Positions 25,555-34,646 of a stretch of 64,000 nucleotides of DNA are shown piece by piece. The translations under genes were made by a program, and so were the position numbers. Each line of letters begins with the position of its first letter. The stretch's first letter is position 1. The stretch is from Fibrivirga algicola (GTDB lineage Bacteria; Bacteroidota; Bacteroidia; Cytophagales; Spirosomataceae). Where the stretch lies: assembly GCF_011742925.1 (NCBI RefSeq), contig NZ_WAEL01000002.1, forward strand, positions 496,001 to 560,000. The letters run 5' to 3'. Below the pieces are notes generated by a model. That model did not search any database. It was not told the origin of the DNA and saw only the letters and a list, made by a program, of their open reading frames with translations.

Positions 25555-28056
25555 ATGAGAAAAAGATCACTCAATTTACTTCTGCTTGCCGCTGCCTTGT
25601 CGCTCACTACGGCGATAGCGCAAACCCTTCGTCCACCCGCTTACCCACTCATTACCCACGACCCGTATTTCAGCATCTGGAGTACCACCGACCGCCTCAC
25701 CGACAGCCCCACCCGCCACTGGACCGGTAAGCCACAATCGCTCGAAGGCATTGTGCGGGTTGATGGGCAGACCTATCAGTTTCTGGGCGGTTCGCCAACC
25801 CTATACACGGCGCTACTCCCCACTGGCGAAGCGAAACCCTACACCGCCCAATTCACGCTGACCGATCCCGGCGAAGGTTGGCAGAAACTCGATTACAACG
25901 CACAGGGCTGGAAAACAGGCCCCGGTCCATTCGGCGATACACCCGACTCACGGACACCCTGGCTCAGCAGCCGCAGCGACAAAAGCGGCATTTATATCCG
26001 TCGCGAATTCACCTACGATGGCAAAATCGACCCGTCGCAGATGCTGCTGGCCCTCAGCCATGATGACGACGTAGAAGTGTACCTAAATGGCGTGCTGCTG
26101 GTGAGTAAACCCTGCTGTGCAGGCGAACATATCTACCTGGCATTATCTCCCGAAGGACAGCAGGCCCTGCGCAAAGGGCGTAACGTACTGGCTACGCATT
26201 GTGTGAGCCCGGTAGGTGCGGCCTTCATCGATATGGGACTGGTGAGCCTCGCCGCCCTACCAACGGTATCGCAAGCCATTCAGACGAACGTCAACGTAAC
26301 CGCCACCCAGACCGAGTACACCTTCACGGCGGGCCCGGTCGATCTGCGCGTCAATTTCCTGTCGCCGCTTCTGCTCGATGAGCTGGAAATAGCTGCCCGC
26401 CCCGTAAGCTATGTCACGTTCAACGCGCAATCGACAGATGGTAAATCACATGCGGTGCAGGTCTATTTCGGGGAAGCGGCCACAGTCGCAACCAACACCG
26501 TAGGGCAGGATGTGGTGACGAAAGCGGGGCAGGGCGCTGGCCTGAGCTACGCTTCGGTAGGTACCAAAGCACAACCGGTACTGGCCCGCAAAGGCGATAA
26601 TGTCCGTATCGACTGGGGCTATGCCTACCTGGCCGTTCCACAGGGCGTGGGCAACCGGGTTGTGGCTGGTTCCGCAGCAGCGCTGAAACAGGCATTTGCC
26701 AGTAAAGGCGTACTAGCGGCCAACACCAAACCAGTGGCCGATGTAGCGGGCAATGTTACGCTCGCCACGGTACTGAACCTCGGCAACGTAGCAAAAGAAG
26801 GCGTAGCCAAACACCTGCTGCTGGGTTACGACGACCTGTACTCGGTGCAGTATTTCGGCAAGAACCTACGCGGCTGGTGGCACCGCGACCCCAACATGAC
26901 GATGGAAAGAACGCTGCAACTCGCCGAAACCGACTACAACCGGATTCGGCAGAAAAGCGCCGATTTCGACAAGCAACTCTACGACGAAGCCCGCAAAGCC
27001 GGTGGTAAGGAATACGCCGATCTGTGCCAGCTAGCCTACCGGCAAGCCATCGCCGCCCATAAGATTGTGGCGGGCCCAAAAGGCGAAGTGTTCTTTCTGT
27101 CGAAAGAGAATTTCTCTAACGGGTCCATCGGTACCGTCGACGTAACGTACCCATCGGCGCCCATGTTCCTGCTGTATAACAATGAGTTGGCTAAGGGCTT
27201 GCTCCGGTTCATCTTCGATTACAGCGAGTCGGGCCGGTGGAAGAAAGACTTTCCGGCGCACGACATCGGCACGTACCCACTCGCCAACGGACAGACCTAC
27301 GGGGAGGATATGCCCGTGGAAGAAGCTGGTAATATGATCATTCTGACAGCCGCATCGGTGAAGATGGACGGCAACCCCAACTTCGCCCGCGAGCACTGGC
27401 CCACGCTGACCAAGTGGGTGGGATTCCTGAAACGCGACGGATTCGACCCCGGTAATCAGCTCTGCACTGATGACTTTGCCGGTCACCTGGCCCGCAACGC
27501 CAACCTGTCGGCTAAGGCCATTATGGGCATTGCCGCCTACGGACAGATGGCCCAGCAACTCGGCGACCAGAAAGTTGCCGACGAACACCTGACCCTGGCC
27601 CGCGATATGGCCCGCAGTTGGATGGACATGGCCAAATCGGGCGATGGACCGCATTACGCCCTGACCTTTGATAAAACACCCGGCAGCTGGAGCCAGAAAT
27701 ACAACATCGTGTGGGATAAACTGCTGGGCCTCGACGTCTTTCCGAAGGAAGTGGTGAAGCAGGAAATTGATTTCTACCTGAAGCAGCAAAAGCCCTACGG
27801 CCTCCCCCTCGACAGCCGCAAGACCTACACCAAATCGGACTGGATCATCTGGACCGCCACCATGGCCGACTCCGACCGCGATTTTAAAGCGCTGGTGGAG
27901 CCCGTCTGGAAATACGCCAACGAAACCCCATCACGCGTCCCTCTCGGCGACTGGCACGAAACCACCAACGCCAAGCAAGTCGGCTTCCAGGCCCGCTCCG
28001 TCGTAGGCGGCTACTTCATCAAAATGCTCGACGAACGCCTCAAGCAGAAGAAGTAA
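25555..28056 (+). CDS. DUF4964/DUF5127/DUF4965 protein (glutaminase A-like annotation)
   Basis: An 833-residue secreted protein of the family often annotated as glutaminase after a fungal member. The signal peptide ends at IAQT (about residue 24). The N-terminal DUF4964-like stretch (PPAYPLITHDPYFSIWSTTD) is followed by an inserted galactose-binding-like sandwich (about 110-225: GWQKLDYNAQGW, GIYIRREFTYD, VEVYLNGVLL). A beta domain follows, and then an (alpha/alpha)-type helical region (about 480-830) containing EEAGNMIIL, CTDDFAGHLARNANLSAKAI and PLGDWHETT. In Bacteroidota it is usual near glycan loci, so a glycoside-hydrolase-like role is as plausible as glutaminase. The substrate is unproven. 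Confidence 0.82.
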   Translation: MRKRSLNLLLLAAALSLTTAIAQTLRPPAYPLITHDPYFSIWSTTDRLTDSPTRHWTGKPQSLEGIVRVDGQTYQFLGGSPTLYTALLPTGEAKPYTAQFTLTDPGEGWQKLDYNAQGWKTGPGPFGDTPDSRTPWLSSRSDKSGIYIRREFTYDGKIDPSQMLLALSHDDDVEVYLNGVLLVSKPCCAGEHIYLALSPEGQQALRKGRNVLATHCVSPVGAAFIDMGLVSLAALPTVSQAIQTNVNVTATQTEYTFTAGPVDLRVNFLSPLLLDELEIAARPVSYVTFNAQSTDGKSHAVQVYFGEAATVATNTVGQDVVTKAGQGAGLSYASVGTKAQPVLARKGDNVRIDWGYAYLAVPQGVGNRVVAGSAAALKQAFASKGVLAANTKPVADVAGNVTLATVLNLGNVAKEGVAKHLLLGYDDLYSVQYFGKNLRGWWHRDPNMTMERTLQLAETDYNRIRQKSADFDKQLYDEARKAGGKEYADLCQLAYRQAIAAHKIVAGPKGEVFFLSKENFSNGSIGTVDVTYPSAPMFLLYNNELAKGLLRFIFDYSESGRWKKDFPAHDIGTYPLANGQTYGEDMPVEEAGNMIILTAASVKMDGNPNFAREHWPTLTKWVGFLKRDGFDPGNQLCTDDFAGHLARNANLSAKAIMGIAAYGQMAQQLGDQKVADEHLTLARDMARSWMDMAKSGDGPHYALTFDKTPGSWSQKYNIVWDKLLGLDVFPKEVVKQEIDFYLKQQKPYGLPLDSRKTYTKSDWIIWTATMADSDRDFKALVEPVWKYANETPSRVPLGDWHETTNAKQVGFQARSVVGGYFIKMLDERLKQKK

Positions 28057-28059
28057 GTT

Positions 28060-28130
28060 AGGTACGTTACTACATCAAAAAGACGCGCTCAGTATCAACT
28101 GGCGCGTCTTTTTGATGTAGTAACGTACCT
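28060..28130. terminator. 28-bp perfect inverted repeat (bidirectional terminator)
   Basis: Bases 28060-28087 are the exact reverse complement of 28103-28130, with a 15-base loop. A run of five T follows CGCGTC in the right arm and a run of five A precedes GACGCG in the left. It lies between the plus-strand DUF4965 gene and the minus-strand LRR gene, ideal for ending both. Its outer ends carry the dispersed AGGTACGT motif. Confidence 0.75.
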
Positions 28131-28262
28131 GACAGGTTCTCTTAAATGGGCTAATACTTCTCAAGCTATTATGCCCAACATTCGTAATGGCTGATGGTAA
28201 ATCTTTAGAATTGACCTGCTTCCTTAAGACGAAATTAAATAAGCCGCCAAACGAATCAACGA

Positions 28263-29159
28263 TCAGGGACAAACTACATACGTTATCATTGGGTCTGGAA
28301 CCCAGTAAATGCTTACCTGACTCAGGTTATCTACACACACAGAAATAGGTGTCTTAGATCGGCAATCGACTTCGGTTAGTTTAGTGAGCTTTTTTAAGTT
28401 TAATTCCGAAAGGTTATTGTATTGGCAACGCAGTTGTCTTAGCTCCGTATTGTTGCTCAAATCCAGTTTTGATATTGCGTTGAGCGCACATGATAAACTA
28501 GTCAGTTCTGTGTTTTGGCTTACGTCGAGCGATGTAAGTTTATTTGCAGTAAGATCCAGATATTGTAATACTTTGTTCATTTTCAAGTCTAATGATCCTA
28601 TCTCGTTAGTATAAATCAGGGCTTTAACCAAGTCAGTATTCTTACTTAAGTCTAACGCAGTTAATTTATTAAAGTGCAGGTCTACGTATTTCAGACGAGT
28701 GTTCTTTCTTAAATCTATTTCAGAGAGATCATTATTGCCAGCATTAAGGGTAGTTAACGACGTATTAGCAGTAACATTCAAATTACTTATTCCGCTACGA
28801 GTAACATCTAACTGAGTCAAGGCAGTATTTTTGCTTAAGTCCAAAGATGGAATCTTGTTATTACCAGTACATATTAAAACGGTTAGATTGGTAAAGGCCT
28901 CAATACCAGCCAAGTTGTTTATGCCGAGCGAGTAAAAGTAGAGACCGCCTGTCTGTTTCGCCGCGTTGGCCGTTAAAACTCGTCCATCTTGTACGTCATC
29001 AATTTTAAGTTTAATCAACTCTTTCTCGAAATTGATATCAGGCACAGCCGTATATAATTCTGGCTCCGGATCTCTATGATCGCAAGCGATCATTAGGCAA
29101 GTAATCAGGACTAAGCAAAGGCTTGGCAATAAATTGACGAAACGTAGATTGGTGTGCAT
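28263..29159 (-). CDS. Leucine-rich-repeat lipoprotein
   Basis: A 298-residue surface or periplasmic lipoprotein (lipobox LMIAC, Cys26). A short linker precedes about nine LRR units of roughly 21 residues with the pattern LxxLxxxxNxLxxLDLSKNTxL (for example NKLTALDLSKNTDL and NKLTSLDVSQNTEL). They run from about residue 75 to 275 and end in a Cys-containing cap. Such repeats are binding scaffolds; the partner is unknown. The gene is visibly AT-richer than its neighbours, as is the 590 bases upstream, which suggests acquisition from elsewhere. It is transcribed opposite to the polysaccharide locus and ends near a bidirectional terminator. Confidence 0.85.
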   Translation of the reverse strand: MHTNLRFVNLLPSLCLVLITCLMIACDHRDPEPELYTAVPDINFEKELIKLKIDDVQDGRVLTANAAKQTGGLYFYSLGINNLAGIEAFTNLTVLICTGNNKIPSLDLSKNTALTQLDVTRSGISNLNVTANTSLTTLNAGNNDLSEIDLRKNTRLKYVDLHFNKLTALDLSKNTDLVKALIYTNEIGSLDLKMNKVLQYLDLTANKLTSLDVSQNTELTSLSCALNAISKLDLSNNTELRQLRCQYNNLSELNLKKLTKLTEVDCRSKTPISVCVDNLSQVSIYWVPDPMITYVVCP

Positions 29160-29750
29160 GTTTGAAAAGAAATTAGTTTAGCTATAAACGTGAGAAAATT
29201 TTGAGGTAAATAACACTTTCTATTTGCTTTGAAAAGACCATTTTCTTGCTCGATGAGCATGCGCTACCACAACTAATGGTACAGGTTATACTTTTAGCAT
29301 AACTCCTGATTATACTAGTATCTTAACCGTATAATTATAGGTGTCGATGCTATGTTTAAGGCTTGTTCGATGAAGCAGAATGCCGTGCCTACGCTTTCGT
29401 TTTGCTGAGCGTCCAATGCTCTAAAGTACTGTTCGTCAAAAGCTGCGGCAAACCTACCTAGTAACGTTCTGTTGGAGTTGACCGCTAGAATAGCTAGCTT
29501 ATCGATACAGGTTAGCCGATTTAGCCATAGGCTGAAAGTTTATGTCAGCGTGCAGTAATTGATTCATTAGCATAACATGTGTTTTTCTTGTTGCTCTGTT
29601 ACCCAAATAAAAAGAAAGTATAATAAAATAGGTACTTAATTTACTGACTGGGCCTATCGATCAAAACTGACAGGGTGGTGCTTACGAAAAAGAAATCTGC
29701 GTATGTGCGGGATGGATAGGCCGGGTACGTAATCTTCTAGTTCACTACCA
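29160..29750. other. 591-base AT-rich gap, no gene recognised
   Basis: No frame here has a recognisable family, signal peptide or start context. The stretch is AT-rich like the LRR gene next to it. I see no hairpin, repeat or clear -7 box. It may be the remaining flank of a transferred segment. Confidence 0.4.
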
Positions 29751-30779
29751 CTATTTAAACTTGAAAACGCGCTTGCCAACCTTTCCCTTTGCGCCCACGG
29801 CGTAGCAGGTGTTTTTGGCGCAGGCGAGCGAATGAAAACCTTCGGTATCGAGCTTGGTCCACGTTTCTCCCTGATCGGCGGATAAACTGGTGCCGGAGGG
29901 ACCAACCGTTAGCAGGTAGTCGCCGGGAAGTAGCGAAACGGCTTCTTTCAGGCCGGGCGGATTCGTTGCGCTGACAACTTGCCAGGTTTGCCCACCGTCG
30001 CGGGTAATAGCGGCATTTACGCCGGGCAGGTTTTCCTGTTTATAGTTGCCACCAACCACCATGCCGACTTTTTCATTGAAGAACTGCATGCCAAACAGGC
30101 CCGTAGCTTCGCCGGCGGGTAAGGGCGTAGCGGCCACCGTCCACGTCCGGCCCCGGTCATTGGAACGGAACACGCGCCCATTTGTAGCGCCGCCCGAGGC
30201 TATCCAGACGTTTTGCTTACCCTGCACCACAAGGCTGGTGCCGCTGGCGGCGAAAGCTGCTTCATTCGGCTGCATGGACGGCAGTTGCTCGGGCGGTACC
30301 GGTTGCCAGGTCTGCCCACCATCGTCGGTTGTCAGCACGAACCACTTACCGTTGATGGGGTCGCCGAAAACAATGCCGTGCTGCTTGTCCCAGAAGTCGA
30401 TACCGTCAAGAAATACACCCGGTTGCTGGGTCTGAAAGAGCAACGTCCAGGATTGGCCGCCGTTGGTGGTTTTGTAGATACGGGCCTGCCCCTTTTCGGC
30501 CAGTCCGGCACTCATGAGGTAGGCAGTTTGGGCATCAACGGCTTTTACATCCCGAAAGTCACAGGCCTGCGCATCCGGAACGGTGCCGGTTTGCCACGTT
30601 TGCCCGCCATCGGCGGTGCGGACGAAGGTGCCTTTAGTCCCACCGATCCAGACCACATTAGGGCCAGCCACGCTCACGGAGCGGAAACTGGCATCAGTAT
30701 TAACCGACTGTGGTTGCCATTGGGCCACAGCAGGCACGGCACTACAGAGGAAGACAAGGCTTCGAAGTAATTGCTTCAT
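29751..30779 (-). CDS. Ycf48-like BNR/Asp-box beta-propeller protein
   Basis: A 342-residue exported propeller. The signal peptide ends near AVAQW (residue 20). At least six Asp-box turns are seen (DGGQTWQTG, NGGQSWTLL, DDGGQTWQPV, DRGRTWTVA, DGGQTWQVV, DQGETWTKL), spaced like a seven-bladed propeller. Proteins of this type are called oxidoreductases or photosystem-assembly-like in annotation, but in heterotrophs the role is unknown. Sialidase catalytic residues are not evident. It is a lone gene on the minus strand, divergent from the GH3 gene across 292 bases that show no clear site. Confidence 0.82.
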   Translation of the reverse strand: MKQLLRSLVFLCSAVPAVAQWQPQSVNTDASFRSVSVAGPNVVWIGGTKGTFVRTADGGQTWQTGTVPDAQACDFRDVKAVDAQTAYLMSAGLAEKGQARIYKTTNGGQSWTLLFQTQQPGVFLDGIDFWDKQHGIVFGDPINGKWFVLTTDDGGQTWQPVPPEQLPSMQPNEAAFAASGTSLVVQGKQNVWIASGGATNGRVFRSNDRGRTWTVAATPLPAGEATGLFGMQFFNEKVGMVVGGNYKQENLPGVNAAITRDGGQTWQVVSATNPPGLKEAVSLLPGDYLLTVGPSGTSLSADQGETWTKLDTEGFHSLACAKNTCYAVGAKGKVGKRVFKFK

Positions 30780-31071
30780 AGTGACAAGAGTTTTTCCACC
30801 AAGGTTACGCTACTGCGCCCTGGCGTGGTATAAAACCACGCGTCAATTGGCAGACGGCATGGTCTCTTAGTGGACTGGACAAAAAACCGGGTTGTCTGCA
30901 AAATGCTGTTTTTAAGCGGAAAAGCCAATTGGAGCGATTCGTAAGTCGAACCGTTGAGCGTTGTTTAGCGATAAAGGTGGCCATTTTTAGCTGGTAGTCA
31001 ATAATGTAGATGTGGGTAGATCATTTTAAGGGTTATTTTGTCTGCACAACTCTATGATACGTACCTAAACC

Positions 31072-33423
31072 ATGATGAATCGATTTCTTTTTACTACGCT
31101 ACTACTCGCCCTGACCACAACAGCTAGCAGGGCACAGAACTGGTCCGAAAGCAAATTGGGCAATATTAGTACCGTCACCAACAAAGGCGGGCAAACGCTG
31201 GGGTATTCTACTACCTCCGGCGTGAAGCTGATTATCGACAAGGGGCTGGCGTTTAAAGACCTGAACAAAAACGGCAAACTCGACGCTTACGAAGACTGGC
31301 GGCTACCGGTTGCCATTCGGGCGAAAGACCTGGCCGCCAAAATGACCGTCGAGCAAATTGCGGGGCTGATGCTATACAGTAAACACCAGCCCATACCGTC
31401 GGCACCGGCGGGGCCATTTGCGGGTACGTATGGTGGAAAAGTGTTCGCCGAAAGCGGAGCTACCCCCACCGACCTCTCCGATCAGCAAAAGGAGTTTCTG
31501 ACCAAAGACAACGTGCGGCACGTGCTCATCACGTCGGTGCAAAGTCCGGCGGTGGCGGCGGGTTGGAACAATAACGCGCAGGCACTGGTGGAAGGACTTG
31601 GGCTGGGAATTCCGGCCAACAACAGTTCTGACCCCCGGCATGGCACCCGCGCCGATGCTGAATATAACGCCGGGGCGGGCGGGGCCATCTCCATGTGGCC
31701 CGGCTCACTTGGTCTGGCCGCCACATTCGACCCGGCCATTGTTCGTCAGTTTGGGCAGATTGCCGCCGCCGAATACCGTGCGTTGGGCATCGCCACGGCC
31801 CTGTCGCCACAGATCGATCTGGCCACCGACCCGCGCTGGTATCGGTTCAGCGGCACCTTTGGCGAAGACCCGAAGCTGACCACCGACCTCGCCCGCGCCT
31901 ATATCGACGGGTTCCAGACGTCGACGGGCAGCAACGAAATCAAAGATGGCTGGGGCTACACGAGCGTCAACGCGATGGTGAAGCACTGGCCGGGCGGCGG
32001 CTCGGGCGAAGCCGGACGCGATGCCCACTACGGCTACGGTAAATACGCAGTTTATCCCGGTAACAACTTCGCCACGCACTTTCTGCCCTTTACCGAAGGC
32101 GCGTTCAAGCTGGCGGGCAAAACGAGCATGGCCTCGGCCGTAATGCCGTACTACACCATTTCGCTGGGGCAGGACAAAAAGAACGGCGAGAACGTGGGCA
32201 ATAGCTACAACAAGTACATCATTACCGACCTGCTGCGCACCAAATACGACTACAACGGCGTGGTCTGCACCGACTGGAACATCACCGCCGACGAAACGGC
32301 CGTCGATGTATTCCTGACGGGTAAGTCGTGGGGTGTCGAGAAATTATCGGTAGCCGAACGGCACTATAAAATCCTGATGGCCGGTGCCGATCAGTTTGGT
32401 GGTAACAACGACGCCGCGCCTGTCATTGCCGCCTACAAAATGGGCGTGAAAGACCTGGGCGAAAAAGCCATGCGTACCCGGATAGAACAGTCGGCGGTGC
32501 GGTTACTGACCAATATTTTCCGCGTGGGGCTGTTCGAGAACCCGTACCTGAGCGTCGAAACAACGGCCAGTGTCGTTGGCAAACCGGCATTTATGGATGC
32601 GGGATATCAGGCGCAGCTGAAGTCGGTGGTGATGCTGAAGAACAAGGCGAAGGCATTGCCGCTCACGAAGGGCAAGACGGTCTATATTCCTAAACGCTTC
32701 ACGCCGGCCGGGCGGAACTTCCTGGGCATGAACACGCCCGAAAAGCTCGAATACCCGGTCAACTTGGCTATCGTGAAAAAGTATTTCACCGTGACCGACA
32801 ACCCCGACGAGGCTGACTACGCGTTGGCATTTATCCGCAGTCCTGATTCGGGCGGTGGCTACAGCAGTGCCGATGCCAAAGCGGGCGGCAATGGGTACGT
32901 ACCCATCAGCCTGCAATACGGCGACTACACGGCGCAGGGAACCCGCGACCCCAGCTTCGGAGGCGGCGACCCATTGGAGAAATTCACCAACCGGACGTAT
33001 AGCGGCAAAACGAACAAGACCATCAACAGCAGCGACCTGACAATGGTGACTGAGACCTACGCCAAGATGAAAGGCAAGCCGGTGATCGTGGCTGTTCAGA
33101 TGAGTAACCCCACCATTTTTAGCGAATTCGACAAGCAGTCGAGCGCGATTCTGGCCCATTTCAGCGTGCAGGATCAGGCCCTGATGGATATTCTGACGGG
33201 TGTCGCCGAGCCATCGGGCCTGTTACCGATGCAAATGCCCGCCGACATGAAGACGGTAGAAACGCAGGCCGAAGACGTACCCCGCGACATGACGAGCTAC
33301 AAGGATTCGGAAGGCCACAGCTACGATTTCGGTTTCGGCCTGAACTGGAAAGGCATCATCCAGGACAACCGGACAAAGACGTACCTGAAACCCGCCCAAC
33401 GCGCCAAAGCCGAGATCAAGTAA
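31072..33423 (+). CDS. GH3 beta-glucosidase/beta-xylosidase-type hydrolase
   Basis: A 783-residue exported retaining exo-glycosidase. A signal peptide (to about ARAQN) is followed by an EF-hand-like loop (DLNKNGKLDAYEDW, 63-76) characteristic of a GH3 subgroup. The barrel contains KHWPGGGSGE, and the nucleophile is Asp401 in GVVCTDWNI. The alpha/beta sandwich (VVMLKNKAKALPL) and the C-terminal region (EPSGLLPMQMP) follow. Two adjacent Met codons make 31072 or 31075 the start. It stands alone between its promoter region and a strong terminator. Substrate (gluco-, xylo- or manno-oligosaccharide) cannot be fixed. Confidence 0.93.
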   Translation: MMNRFLFTTLLLALTTTASRAQNWSESKLGNISTVTNKGGQTLGYSTTSGVKLIIDKGLAFKDLNKNGKLDAYEDWRLPVAIRAKDLAAKMTVEQIAGLMLYSKHQPIPSAPAGPFAGTYGGKVFAESGATPTDLSDQQKEFLTKDNVRHVLITSVQSPAVAAGWNNNAQALVEGLGLGIPANNSSDPRHGTRADAEYNAGAGGAISMWPGSLGLAATFDPAIVRQFGQIAAAEYRALGIATALSPQIDLATDPRWYRFSGTFGEDPKLTTDLARAYIDGFQTSTGSNEIKDGWGYTSVNAMVKHWPGGGSGEAGRDAHYGYGKYAVYPGNNFATHFLPFTEGAFKLAGKTSMASAVMPYYTISLGQDKKNGENVGNSYNKYIITDLLRTKYDYNGVVCTDWNITADETAVDVFLTGKSWGVEKLSVAERHYKILMAGADQFGGNNDAAPVIAAYKMGVKDLGEKAMRTRIEQSAVRLLTNIFRVGLFENPYLSVETTASVVGKPAFMDAGYQAQLKSVVMLKNKAKALPLTKGKTVYIPKRFTPAGRNFLGMNTPEKLEYPVNLAIVKKYFTVTDNPDEADYALAFIRSPDSGGGYSSADAKAGGNGYVPISLQYGDYTAQGTRDPSFGGGDPLEKFTNRTYSGKTNKTINSSDLTMVTETYAKMKGKPVIVAVQMSNPTIFSEFDKQSSAILAHFSVQDQALMDILTGVAEPSGLLPMQMPADMKTVETQAEDVPRDMTSYKDSEGHSYDFGFGLNWKGIIQDNRTKTYLKPAQRAKAEIK

Positions 33424-33441
33424 GCTAAGTACTTGTCAACT

Positions 33442-33482
33442 AAAAAAAAGCCGCGCCGGTTACTCCAGTGCGGCTTTTTTTT
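33442..33482. terminator. Bidirectional rho-independent terminator after GH3
   Basis: A run of eight A and GCCGC pairs with GCGGC and eight T (arms 33442-33454 and 33470-33482). This is the clearest intrinsic terminator in the window and is symmetric on both strands. Confidence 0.85.
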
Positions 33483-33679
33483 GGTTGGCGTGATGGCGCG
33501 TATGGTGTTATGCTAACTGGCACGTGTGTATGGCTGACGCATGCCCCTTCAACTAACTGATACACCCCCCGTTGTCACGCGCTATGGGCAGGCGACAACG
33601 TACCTGAAGCACGCAACACACACACCGTTAAGAATCACGTATAAATCTCGTTACTTTAAGCAATTACATCATCTCACCC

Positions 33680-34555
33680 ATGAAATTAACCTGCTTCGCC
33701 CTGCTGTTACTCTGGCTTTCTCTTACGGCCTTACACGCCCAAAACGGAACGGAGGTATATCTGCTTGACCTGTCGGAGAAGGGCGGAAAAATCACGCTAG
33801 CCAATCCGCGCAACGTATCGAACAAGCCGGGGTACGACAATCAACCGTTTTTCCACCCCACTAAGCCGCTGTTGTACTACACCGCCATGATGCCCGGCGA
33901 CCAGACCGACATCTGGTCGTATGACCTGCAGAAGGCTATACGGACGCCGGTCACACTCACACCCGACTCAGAGTATTCGCCTACGGTGTTACCCGACCAG
34001 ACGTACCTGTCGTGCATTGTGCAACGCAAAGCCAACGGCGATCAGGACCTGGTCAGGTACCTGCTGGCCGATCCGAAGCAGACCGAGCTGATTCTTGAGT
34101 CGAAGAAGACGGGTAAGATCGGCTATCAGGCGTGGCTCAACGCCGACGAGGCGATGGTGTTCGTACTGGGCACGCCCAATACAATGCATTATCTGAACCG
34201 GAAAACCGGGCGTGATACGGTTATAGCTGGCCAGATCGGCCGTTCATTGCACCGCATTCCGGGAAAGCAGGCGTTTAGCTTCGTGCAGCAGGTGGGCGAC
34301 ACGTGGCTCATTCGGTCGTATGATCCTGTCCGGAATCAGGTAAGCGACGTTGCCACGAGCGAGGCAACATCCGAGCATTACAACGCCTGGCTTGCCAGCG
34401 GTACGTTGCTCGAAAGCCGGGGTACTGAACTGTGGGCCTTTTCGCCAAAAACAAAGCAGTGGCAAGTCCTGACTCTGCCCGCTGACCTCCCCCGTAAGAA
34501 GCTATCGCGCATCGCCGTACGGGGAAATCACCTCGCGTTGGTAGTTGACGAATAG
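33680..34555 (+). CDS. Exported TolB-like propeller protein
   Basis: A 291-residue protein with a signal peptide (LLLWLSLTALHAQ) and TolB/PD40-like repeats (NQPFFHPTKPLLYYTAMMPGDQTDIWSYDL, then EYSPTVLPDQTYLSC and YQAWLNADEAMVFVL). The repeats extend through most of the chain. It is about half the length of full TolB and lacks the TolB N-terminal domain. It probably has a binding function in the periplasm. It is followed by the channel gene 91 bases downstream; no functional link is apparent. Confidence 0.7.
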   Translation: MKLTCFALLLLWLSLTALHAQNGTEVYLLDLSEKGGKITLANPRNVSNKPGYDNQPFFHPTKPLLYYTAMMPGDQTDIWSYDLQKAIRTPVTLTPDSEYSPTVLPDQTYLSCIVQRKANGDQDLVRYLLADPKQTELILESKKTGKIGYQAWLNADEAMVFVLGTPNTMHYLNRKTGRDTVIAGQIGRSLHRIPGKQAFSFVQQVGDTWLIRSYDPVRNQVSDVATSEATSEHYNAWLASGTLLESRGTELWAFSPKTKQWQVLTLPADLPRKKLSRIAVRGNHLALVVDE

Positions 34556-34646
34556 ACCGGTGGCCGATTGGTTAAACCTTAGGTCTGGTATTTCAAGTTA
34601 CTAGTACCAGTAGCAAGCCATCAGCTTCAGCCAATCAGTACGATGT

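Noticed and set aside
29654-29905. 83-codon minus-strand frame before the Ycf48-like gene end
   Set aside because: It overlaps the propeller gene in another frame and has no features of its own.
33541-33768. 75-codon plus-strand frame over the start of the TolB-like gene
   Set aside because: It overlaps the signal peptide of the better supported gene at 33680 and shows no family.
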